A stretch of 64,000 bases of DNA from Calonectria ilicicola (Eukaryota; Ascomycota; Sordariomycetes; Hypocreales; Nectriaceae), in contig CP085830.1 of assembly GCA_020809705.1 (NCBI GenBank), positions 744,001 through 808,000 on the forward strand, in the 5' to 3' direction. How positions within the stretch are numbered: the stretch's first letter is position 1; each line of letters begins with the position of its first letter. The notes beneath the pieces are model-generated. The model saw only the letters and a program-made list of their open reading frames with translations, searched no databases and was not told where the DNA came from. Shown piece after piece: positions 32,228 through 41,320 of the stretch. Made by a program: the position numbers and the translations under genes.

Positions 32228-33649
32228 ATGAGTCCTCAAAACCGTGTTATCATCGATACCGATCCAGGTTGGTGTTTCGGTTCATCATTATATACTTGTT
32301 GTGCGGCTGACTCCCTCAGGTGTCGATGATGCCTTAGCTTTGCTGCTCGCCTTGTCATCATCGTCTGCGGACATTGAGATTGCATTGGTGTCAGTGACGT
32401 ACGGCAATGTACCATTACAGAGGTAATACCCCAGCATCCAGAACGTCCACTGAGGTCTGACCCAACATAGTTGTCTGCGGAACGTCATAGCGCTGTTCCA
32501 TGTTCTTGAAAAAGAGATGGAATGGAGACGTTCCCAGAACCTGCCCGAAGGTTTTGGATGCTTGCGTGCATCTAAGACTTTAATAGCAGGCGGCGCTGCG
32601 CATTCATTGCTTCAAGAGGAATTGGCGGCTGATTTCTTCCGTAAGTTTTCCTTCGTCAATAAAAGTCGCGGCTTACACTCCCGCTAGATGGGGTGGACGG
32701 GCTTCATGGCGTACACGAAGCGTACCCTTTGTTAAGTCTATCCGATACCTGGAGTGATCTCCTCGAACAAGGCGGCAATGTCTCCAATCGCTTTTTCGAG
32801 GCTGCTGAGGATCCTGCGCACAAAGAGATTCTAAGGATCCTTCGCGAAAGCCCCCCAGATACCGTGTCTATTGCTGTGCTTGGTCCGATGACTAACATAG
32901 CGTTGGCTGGTGCCGAAGACCCGGAGACCTTTCTTCGCGTCAAGGAGGTCGCCGTTATGGCGGGAGCGGTGCATATGCCCGGGAATATCACTCCATTTGC
33001 AGAATTCAATACCTTCGCCGATCCCATCGCGGCAGCTAGGGTCTTTGCATTGACGTCCCCTAGCCCCCAGTCTACCATGCCGAAGTTCTCCCCTGTTTCC
33101 CTTTTGGAATATCCATCAAAGCTATCACAAACATTAAATCTGAGGCTATTTCCCTTAGACATCACAACACGCCATCGGCTTGACAAATCTTACTTTCTCG
33201 AACGCATCAACACGCCCCTCCTGGCGGGAAGCCCTCTTGCTCAATGGACGAATCATTTCGTCACAGGGGCTTTCGACAAGCTTGAATCCCTAGAAGGCGG
33301 AGGTGAAAACTACCAACCCAAGCTGTCGCTACACGACCCCATGGTCATTTGGTATTTGTTAACTCGAGGGGACCCAGGGTGGCTATCAGTCACCGAGGAT
33401 ATCCGTATCGAGACGGTAGGCGAATGGACACGTGGAATGCATGCCCTAGATAAGAGGGTCGACGAGCAGCCTGAGAAGACGGAGATTGCGCTGGAAGCTC
33501 TGGAAGCGGATCCCGACTCTGCAGATACCGTTCTAGGTGATGACATGGGTTGGGGTAGCAGCACAAGGGGCAATAGAATTACTAGAACGACCGCTTCCCT
33601 AGGTGAGTCCATCTTTGCGGAGATATTGATGCGTAAAATCTTTACTTAG
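32228..33649 (+). CDS. Inosine-uridine-preferring nucleoside hydrolase
   Basis: Hydrolyses purine/pyrimidine ribonucleosides to base and ribose. Four exons: 32228-32267, 32320-32422, 32471-32640 and 32688-33649, with three tiny introns (52, 48 and 47 bp). Splicing gives RVIIDTDPG-VDDALALLLAL (the DTDPGxDDA calcium/ribose-binding signature), SVTYGNVPLQ-SCLRNVIALFHVLE, AADFF-HGVDGLHGVH, VAVMAGAVHMPGN, FAEFNTFADPIAA and LSLHDPMVIWYLL (the HDP active-site motif). All signature residues of the IUNH family are present. The C-terminal ~60 residues are a family-typical extension rich in acidic residues. It pairs divergently with the deaminase gene; together they would channel purine nucleosides to hypoxanthine or free bases. 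Confidence 0.92.
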
Positions 33650-35106
33650 ATGTAATTAAGTAAACTATATAATTAAATTTAATTATATTGATTATTATTA
33701 TAATTTAAAACTGTTTTTTTTAATAAGCTTATCCTTTATTAAAATTATATTTTTATGATTAAATTTTCTTTTAATAATTTAAAGGTTTTTCCTACTAAGC
33801 AAGCTGAAAAGAAGCGCTTCCTAGGGCACCTCTATACACCCTTAGATATTTAGATAGCTATAGATTACAGTTAATATATTACATTAATCTTACTTATTAT
33901 ATATATTACCCCTACTTATAATAGTAAGTCCTACTCTACAACTTTAAAATCCAACTTTACCAGTGTCAGAGAACTTTACCGCACACGCGTTTGAGGCTGG
34001 GCGTAGGTAAACATCAGCATAGCATAGACACCACAACGCAGCGAACTCACAGCAAAGTCTCTGCGTAAGGGCCTCGGGGTCCTAATAGGAATTCCCTTGG
34101 CTGGCTAGAATTACGAAAGGCAGCAGAAGAAGAGATAGGAAGAAGAGCAAGCGTCAATAGACGTGACAACCACACTACTACGCTACGAATACACTACTAT
34201 TGCGCTTCTGACCTCTTCACTCTCCTCTTGTGAATAAGCCCCTGACAACCAGGATGCAGAAAATCAACTGTACATAGTCGCTTAGACGCCAAACAAACCA
34301 ACTCTAGTTGGGTTAATTATGGAATTGACTACTAGCCCCATCTCCCTGATACCTAGCTGGGTTCAAGGCTCGAGTGTTAATTTCTTTTCGCTTATATGTG
34401 GTGGGGCCGATGGGGCGCTTCAAAACCTCCCTTGTCCCTTGTCCAGATGTTTCCACCTGTCGCTAGTTGAACATAAACGAGGGTCGGAGTGGGGAGAAAC
34501 TAACGGGCTCGGGTTTGGTTGATTCCCCGAAGCAGGCAATCCGAATACCGTAAAAACTTGCGAAATTCGTCCATGCCGTTAAGCCAGGGCTTGCAGAAGT
34601 CATGGGGAAATGTCATACATACTAAACTATTAGAGAAATGCCCTAGATTATTGTCTCATAACCATCGAATTACAACCACCACGTTGATAGAAGGTTTATG
34701 GTATTAACTAACTTCAGTTAGCAGATCCCGGGGATCTGCAGACGTAACGCTCCACGACATGGTTTTTACGACAACCCCGACTCCATCCATTTCGGTCAAG
34801 GTTCTGCCTGCTAACAGCACCTGCGGTGTTTTGGCCTAACACATACCACCACTAGCCGTGGACAGGAGCTTTGGCCAACACATAGACTCACACGCGATGG
34901 AAGTCCGCTCCGCTACTCCATATGTAGAGTACAAGGCTTGCGGAGTTTTGTGGTAATAAATGCATTAAATGCAAATGCTATTTTCAGACTTTGAACAGAG
35001 TAGCACAAGCACGCACTCTACTTACCATGCAATCGGATCAAGTACCTTGTGTGATTTCATTCCAATCATTTTCTACACTCATTGTCATATTAGCATTTTC
35101 TCCAAC
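33650..35106. other. Intergenic with strongly AT-rich island (33650-33960)
   Basis: The first ~300 bases are nearly pure A/T words and carry no gene. After 33970 composition returns to normal, with short frames but no domain. A pair of TGACAACCA-like words (about 34157 and 34242) could be the scar of a retroelement LTR, but this is weak. Confidence 0.5.
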
Positions 35107-36183
35107 ATGAACACTATGGAAGGATGGCAATATTCGTCCTTTGATGGCAAACTCGAAGACGCTTTGCGAATAAACCCTTTGATGTCCATTCCGACCGCAG
35201 CTTCGTTAGGGAAGGACCAGCTCCTTGTCAGGGTCATTCACGCTGCTCTCAACCCTGTTGACTACAAACTCCCTGAATCCGGAATCATTGGAAAAATTAT
35301 GATTACTCGTCCAGCCACGCCCGGGCTTGACCTGTGTGGCCGAATTATTGCTAAGCACCCTTCCAATACAGCATTTGAGGAAGGACAGCTCATTTTTGGG
35401 GGCTTTCATTCTTCAAACCAGATGGGTACTCTTCAAGAATACATAGTTATCTCGACTGAGTGCTGCACACTCTTGCCGCCGGGGGTCAATCCTAAGGAAG
35501 CCACGGCCATTGGTACTGCTGCAACAACAGCATACCAGTCGCTTAAGCCAGACACCTTGAAGCCAGGCTCTTATGTATTCATTAATGGAGGCAGTGGCAG
35601 CGTTGGAACTTGGACAATTCAGCTTGCAAAGGTCATGGGCGCCAAAGTTGTGACAAGTTGTTCAACCAAACACGTTGGACTCTGTCAAAGCCTTGGAGCC
35701 GATGAAGTTGTCGACTGTAGAACAGAGGATGTTATTGCATCATTGAGAAAAAAGGGCGCTGTCTTTGACCTCCTCATTGACAATGTTGGCAATGATCCTG
35801 TTCTATACAAAGAAAGGGATTCATTTATCAAGCCAGGGGGCACATTTGTCCAGGTTGGTGTGGGGGAAGCCATGTCATTTAAGAGTGTGGCTAAGACTGT
35901 CCGGAAGCAACTTTGGCCTTCGTTACTGCGGAGCAGATATTTCTACTTTGTTAACATGAACAATGCAGCTTTATTCTTTCAGCGTATAGGGGGATGGATG
36001 GCCGAAGGAAAAGTACACTCAGTTGTAGCAGCTGAATATTCTTGGAAAGAGGTCCCGGAGGCGTTTCGAAAGCTACGACAAGGCTGCGTAGCAGGGAAGA
36101 TCATAATTAATATTGGGCCAAGTATACAGCTAAGTAGGCCTGCTTCCTCCAGTCTAACTCGACAAATACCTTACTTTTATTAA
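35107..36183 (+). CDS. MDR-family NAD(P)H-dependent reductase (quinone oxidoreductase type)
   Basis: Start chosen at ATG 35107 (MNTMEGWQYSSFDGKLEDAL); an earlier in-frame ATG would add a 46-residue extension unlike the family. 358 residues: GroES-like part with LLVRVIHAALNPVDYKLPE and TPGLDLCGRIIA, then the Rossmann part SYVFINGGSGSVGTWTIQLAK (GxGxVG nucleotide loop), VVTSCSTKH, LGADEVVDCR, DLLIDNVGN, and the C-terminal EVPEAFRKLRQGCVAGKIIINI. No structural zinc cysteine cluster, so this is the zinc-independent quinone-reductase/RTN4IP1-like branch. The last ~18 residues after IIINIG look non-conserved. About 5 kb from the NRPS start; a tailoring role is possible but unsupported. Confidence 0.9.
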   Translation: MNTMEGWQYSSFDGKLEDALRINPLMSIPTAASLGKDQLLVRVIHAALNPVDYKLPESGIIGKIMITRPATPGLDLCGRIIAKHPSNTAFEEGQLIFGGFHSSNQMGTLQEYIVISTECCTLLPPGVNPKEATAIGTAATTAYQSLKPDTLKPGSYVFINGGSGSVGTWTIQLAKVMGAKVVTSCSTKHVGLCQSLGADEVVDCRTEDVIASLRKKGAVFDLLIDNVGNDPVLYKERDSFIKPGGTFVQVGVGEAMSFKSVAKTVRKQLWPSLLRSRYFYFVNMNNAALFFQRIGGWMAEGKVHSVVAAEYSWKEVPEAFRKLRQGCVAGKIIINIGPSIQLSRPASSSLTRQIPYFY

Positions 36184-37010
36184 AAGCTGCATAAAAGACT
36201 TGATTATAGCCTATAGCAAGTTAAATTAATTTTTTCGGTACATACCAAAGCAAAGTTTCTGAATCATCCGAGTCGGGTCATCAAGTTGGAACTTTTTGAA
36301 GGTGTGTATAGCAGGTTGAAATCCCCAACTGGGGCAGCATGAACTTGGTCACCTAAGTAAGCACGATGATTATCACCAAAATTTATAGCGGACCAGCAGC
36401 CTGTACCCTTCGCGCTGTACGATACATAGTAGGTAATTGAGGCCAAAAATGCGATTTCCGCCGTTTTCACCAATGTTTTCATTTTCGGCTGTTCCTCAGT
36501 TTTTCAAATCTCCTCTCTATATGTTGTTTAGTCAAATAGTGACTTTGGACGAGAGTTGGAAAGGTCATGATCGAAAAATGATCAATTTTATAGCTTGGGT
36601 GAGGCCGAAGTTGTTGACCCGAATTTTGTGGCTCTCGTGAGAGGTTGGTGGTCAAGCCCTACAACGCCAACTGGTAGTAACCACTTTCAGTCCATTTTTT
36701 GACTACAGTCCAAAGGCGTATACATGTCTGCTTGTGCAATAGTTGATCCACATTTACTCCCTAGTCTTTTTTTTTTAGTCACAGTTCTTGCCTAAGCCGT
36801 TTTCTTGCTCCCACTAATTGTCTGAGGCTGTGACGGTTCGTAGCCAATCGAAGGTCAATTGATGGTAATGTTTATATTGTACAGTACAATAGTCTGTTCC
36901 CACGTTTCTGTTTCTTGTTCGCGTTTCCCATAAACCAATCTGGAGATGCCGGTTTGATTGGGGCTCTTTTCGGCTCGGGTCCGTGACAGCTATATCTAAG
37001 GAACTATCTA
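36184..37010. other. Convergent intergenic spacer
   Basis: Between the ends of the MDR gene (plus) and the bacterial-like SDR (minus). No supported gene. Confidence 0.5.
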
Positions 37011-37817
37011 TTATACCGCTGAGTTTGCCAGCCCGCCGTCACAGAGGATATTTTCTCCCGTGGTATATGACGCTCGCTCGGAACACAGGTAAGCCGCCAG
37101 GTTCGCAACTTCTTCGACACGGCCCATACGACCGAGTATTGAATGATTGAACATTTGCGCCTGGAATTCCTCGGGCGTCACACCGGATTCGGCAGCCCTG
37201 TTGGCGAGGAAATCCACACCCAACTGACTATTGATAGAACCGACAGCAATCGTGTTAATCGTTATACCAGACCTGCCGAGTTCTGCCGCCAGTGTCTTAG
37301 ACATGGCCACGGCCGCGAGGCGCGTCACATTTGCGACTGCATAACCGAACCCACCGTTCGAGCGCGCAGGCTGCTTTGTGGCCATTGAACCGAGGGTGAC
37401 GATCCTTCCCCACCCTGCGGCGCGCATCGGCTCCGCCAGCTGCTTCACCATGTGCATAAAGCAAAGCACCACATCATGGTAACCTGTGGCGAAAGCGTCC
37501 TCCGTCAACCCCATGACGGTTCCGGTGACGGGACTTGGAGGATTGAAGATGGCGATTTCGGGCGCACCGAAAGCGGCGGTCGCCTCGGCAATTGCGCGAT
37601 CGATCTCGGTGAACTGGCTCAGATCGGCACTGATACCAATAGCCTCCGCTCCACTGCGCCGAAGCTCGTCGACCGCCATCTGGATGGCAGTAGGATTCCG
37701 CGCCGCGATCACAACCTTACAGCCCGCCGCCGCGAGTTCCGTCGCGATGGCTCGTCCGATTCCCCGGCTCCCGCCCATCACAAAGGCCGCCTTTCCGCGA
37801 ATCTTCAGATCCATCAC
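37011..37817 (-). CDS. Bacterial-type short-chain dehydrogenase (FabG-like fold), atypical catalytic lysine
   Basis: 268 residues, intronless. Start chosen at the Met 31 bases or so after the AT-rich leader; the second Met (MDLKIRG) is equally good. Nucleotide loop GGSRGIGRAIA, then VVIAARNP, GISADLSQ, IAIFNPPSPV (in place of NNAG), catalytic Ser in VTLGSMATKQP and FGYAVANVTRLAAVAMSKTLAAEL. The Tyr is present, but the classical YxxxK lysine is Asn (Y-A-V-A-N). C-terminal PG-region replaced by TIAVGSINSQLG, ending YTTGENILCDGGLANS. Its GC-rich, G/C-third-position codons stand out from the neighbours. Sequence style is that of bacterial 3-oxoacyl-ACP reductase-like SDRs, so horizontal acquisition is likely. 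Substrate unknown. Confidence 0.88.
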   Translation of the reverse strand: MMDLKIRGKAAFVMGGSRGIGRAIATELAAAGCKVVIAARNPTAIQMAVDELRRSGAEAIGISADLSQFTEIDRAIAEATAAFGAPEIAIFNPPSPVTGTVMGLTEDAFATGYHDVVLCFMHMVKQLAEPMRAAGWGRIVTLGSMATKQPARSNGGFGYAVANVTRLAAVAMSKTLAAELGRSGITINTIAVGSINSQLGVDFLANRAAESGVTPEEFQAQMFNHSILGRMGRVEEVANLAAYLCSERASYTTGENILCDGGLANSAV

Positions 37818-39399
37818 GAATCTAATTTCTTGCTTATTCGTCTAGATACCTATACTTAACCGGACCCACGGTCGTACTTGATGCCAGTCCTTTAGGGCTG
37901 AGGTTTGCATAAGTTAGTCAGTTGCGAGGCACCGATGAAGGTCAGCTTTTAGGGGTAGACAAGTGCTTACCGTAATAGCCGACTGTGTTGTTAGATCAAA
38001 TATCTGTGCTGTTAGATCAAATATCTGTGTTATTGGATCAAATATAAGCTTAAGTCTAAGCTCCCCAGCACTCCTCTTCGGGGACGTCCGACATTAGTAA
38101 GGAAGAAAGTATAGTATGTAAGCGACTCGGTAGCTATGTGGGATCCCGACGGTGCCGCAGCAGCAAGGCGTCGAGCCTATAAAGGCACTACTCGGACCAA
38201 TTGCTCGGACGAAATTCGTCCGTTGACCAGAAAGATGTTTCCGGATCGCGTGTTCCGTTAACCTGTCTATTCATCAAGCCTCTCAACTTCTGCGACGAGC
38301 ACCCTGCCCGACGTCCGGAACCTCAAGACGCTGGCACAAAGGACCATGGACACCGCCTTTTGCCTGAGAGCCGAATAAAGAGACTAAAAGCCTACAGTAC
38401 TACGTTGGAAACCTTGGCCGTCACAAGAAAACTGCCGACAGCGGAGTTGTAAGAAAGTGGTTCAATTATCGAAAGATAATCCCGGGAGTAAAAATGCCAC
38501 TAGATTGGTAATCACAACGAAGCTGCTTTCAAATTGTCATTGTTCTCATACATAAACCCTCGCTGCCCGCGGGTTCCGCAGAGTCGATACAGAGTACGAA
38601 CAACAAAAACTCCGCAGACTAGAGTAGCCAAACCTTCCCCGAATCGTCCCATCCATTTTTACCCAAAGGCTGCTATTAAGAGAAATGCCTTCTGCAAACC
38701 ACCGGCTTGCCAGCAAGGTATACCACCACCACTCACTTGATGCCTTTGAACTGCCTTCGCATTATTAGGCACTCGTCCTGTCTGAAGTTGGGGTGTCGTT
38801 GACGGTGCAGACCCTACTGACCCCTTGTGCGACACAGGGCAGCATCATCCTTGTAGCGTCACTCAGGGCTAATACCCTCGAAGTGTACCGAGATCCTGAA
38901 AGTAGACACCTGCTGGGTGTGGTCCATATAAACTATTGAGGCTACCCTAGCTGGTCTGGGCCGTTTGGCCTACATATTTTGGGCTATCATATAATATTGA
39001 TTGAAGATGCCGCTAGAGTTAGTGCAGGACCGAAACAGGAGACCCTTTCCGATGTGTCTGGTGACAACTGAGGCGGCAGTCTTGACATGGAGGTGAAACA
39101 GCATTCTAATTAGGGTTCCCTTAAAGAAAGCGAACCCGCCAAGGGCCTAAGGCTAGTAAAGTCTCTCGGAGGTTTGAGGTGTGTAACATGGGTACGGGCA
39201 GAGGAGATGATTGAATTGCGCTGCCTTCTTCTAAGGGACCGCCAAAGGTCCGTCTCTCATACCTATGTTCAAACTGCCGATATCGTAGACAGCAGCCTAC
39301 TACCTGATGCTAGTTGTGATCGTTCACAACGATCGCGATCCTTGCCTCATCCCAACAAAGTCCTTATCGAACCGTAAGGCACCCCAACTCCATTTGATA
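37818..39399. other. Intergenic, contains a 21-bp tandem repeat
   Basis: No supported gene. Short frames (38201-38452, 38534-38740, 39174-39377) have no recognisable domain. The promoter of the leftward SDR lies at its left end. Confidence 0.5.
37985..38047. repeat. 21-bp tandem repeat, three units
   Basis: Three consecutive 21-base units with core TTAGATCAAATATCTGTG: units one and two differ at a single base, unit three is diverged. The array begins about 170 bases upstream of the bacterial-like SDR start codon, so it could lie in its promoter. Confidence 0.85.
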
Positions 39400-39768
39400 C
39401 CCAAGGTGGAATTAGTGTGGTGAATAGGCCAACCTTATTAAGGTAATCATATTCACCCCATCAGTTTTTGGCAAGGGGATAAATGGGATTGGATCGAGTG
39501 TCGGCAGTGGGAATTGGAACTGGGGTAGTTCGGCTTGGTCCTCAATGAATCCGGGTACTGCTTTGACTGCTTTAACAATGTCTGTCATTTTGCTAGCTAG
39601 CAATGACATATGCTGTTTCTGCAAATGGCTGCGGACCTCACCAGCCACATAGCCAAACTTACAAACCTTACAAATTGGGAATGGGATATCACGAACCTGA
39701 ACAAATGGAACCTCTCTCCCACTAATACTACTAATATAATTTCCCTCTATCCCTTCAATAGTATTGCC
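39400..39768 (-). pseudogene. Fragment of a C2H2-like zinc-finger protein (OrsD/DUF3505-like N-terminus)
   Basis: The minus frame reads GNTIEGIEGNYISS, REVPFVQVRDIPFPICKVCKFGYVA, then GEVRSHLQKQHMSLLASKMTDIV, AVPGFIEDQAELPQFQF and DPIPFIPLPKTDG. The C-x2-C...H-x4-H spacing (PICKVC...SHLQKQH) followed by a proline-rich acidic stretch is the N-terminal module of the fungal OrsD-like (DUF3505) family, widespread in fungal genomes in repeat-rich surroundings. A TGA lies immediately upstream and the frame ends at YSPH, so only ~120 codons survive. It has no predicted function. The family assignment rests on resemblance from memory and is moderate. Confidence 0.6.
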
Positions 39769-41320
39769 TAATGTGTCTCACTTGGGGCTAATACTTTAAA
39801 CGACCCACTAGCCTGGCCTCCTTCAAAAAACCGCTGGCAGTAGACTCCAGCTCTCCATAGCGCTTCTCGATGCTCCTGAGCTCGCTTTACAACATTACCA
39901 CCCTTCTGCCAATCATTCTGCCACCCATCTTCTATTGTGATGGAATTGAGGAGACGGCACCTCTACAAGCCACACACGCGCAAGCAGCCCGCCCAGGCTA
40001 ACGCACTGGAACAGGCTTGTGACAACACAACTAAGATATAACATAAGCATAGATTTCACTCGCAAAGGTCTTAGTCATTCCTGTTCAAAAGGTTCATGTA
40101 GAGAAATTCAATAAGATTGGCCAGTCTGACCCAAAAGACAGTTAATTAGACATTGTAAAAATATTGGAAGGAAGAAGGATGATGATTTTTTTTAGTGCCA
40201 ATGGACATCCCTTCTTATCATGCGGGGTCAAACTACTATAGGGTAGGTCATTCCCTCAAAAATCCACCCTAGCCCAATCCTCCAACACACTGTTTTAGAA
40301 TGATGCTATGCACTTCGAGTTGTTACGTAGATAGGGTGGCATTGAATCTACGTTTGTGAATATTGGCAGGCCATTCTTTTGTGGAGAGCAATCGACTAAA
40401 TGAGGCATGGCATGCACAAATTGGGGAGGGAGGCCCTCCAGAATCTTTACTACCCAAAATGATAGAATATGTAGCGAGATGAGACACCGCCTCTACCGTT
40501 AGTGAGCTAAGGCTAATGTTCAGCTTGGCTTTGGTTTGCCTCTAAAACTTTCGGTTGGCTGATAAGCTGAAAGTCCAGATCAGGGACCCTGTTGTTGAAA
40601 TCGCAGGGGTATAAACTTCACCATGCCTCTATTAGTCTATAGCGCCCTGGCCTCACTCAATGTGTATCAGTTCTTAACCCGATACAATAACGTCTTAAGA
40701 TCATCATATTGTGAGCATCAGCGTAATACAAAAGATTCGGAGCTATTGGCTCCTGCATTCAATAGTTTCTGGCTAGATTGCTGTGCCGTGTCCCGTGGGT
40801 TCTCTAGAGCTGCAGTAGTGGCAAACCAGTTCTAGACCATGCTGGGGTCCCTTGGTGGCGGGCAGGGTCCCAACGCAAGCACATTTTTTATTGGCTAAAA
40901 CCAGCTTTCAGCACGCCTCTGACATTTGTGATATTGATTTTGTATCCACTCTCAGTCCACAATATTTCCTCATTCTTCTGGTAGCTGTGCCATGTCTCAC
41001 TGAGCCCTGTCAAGTGTCAAGATTGATTTTTTTTTTCTTGTGCGACCACGTGTTGGGTTGCGCATGTCGCGTTTGTTGAATGCAAAATGGGTAGTATATG
41101 TTGGAGCATTAGTTAAGTCGACACCAAATAAATAATTTAGACGTGCAATTTACTTGGCAGAATACGTGACACACCGTTAGCAGGCGCGATAATATCCTCA
41201 AAGACTGCTCTGTGAGAATTGAGCGAAAGGTGTGTATTGAAAACTTGTCAAGATAACTGAATTGGGACGGCATCGTGATGTTGACATGGATGTAGACTTG
41301 TGACCTTACATCCATAAACT
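39769..41320. other. NRPS upstream region, no supported gene
   Basis: About 1.55 kb without a recognisable gene. Short frames at 40623-40835 and 40852-41079 lack domains. The NRPS promoter must lie here. No regulator or transporter gene is present. Confidence 0.5.

Noticed and set aside
34150..34260. LTR of a retrotransposon (TGACAACCA-like pair)
   Set aside because: Only two short similar words; no primer-binding site, polypurine tract or coding domain found.
35107..37817. MDR and SDR as dedicated tailoring enzymes of the NRPS
   Set aside because: They lie 3.5-5 kb upstream with unrelated transcription directions and nothing ties them to the peptide; kept as independent genes.
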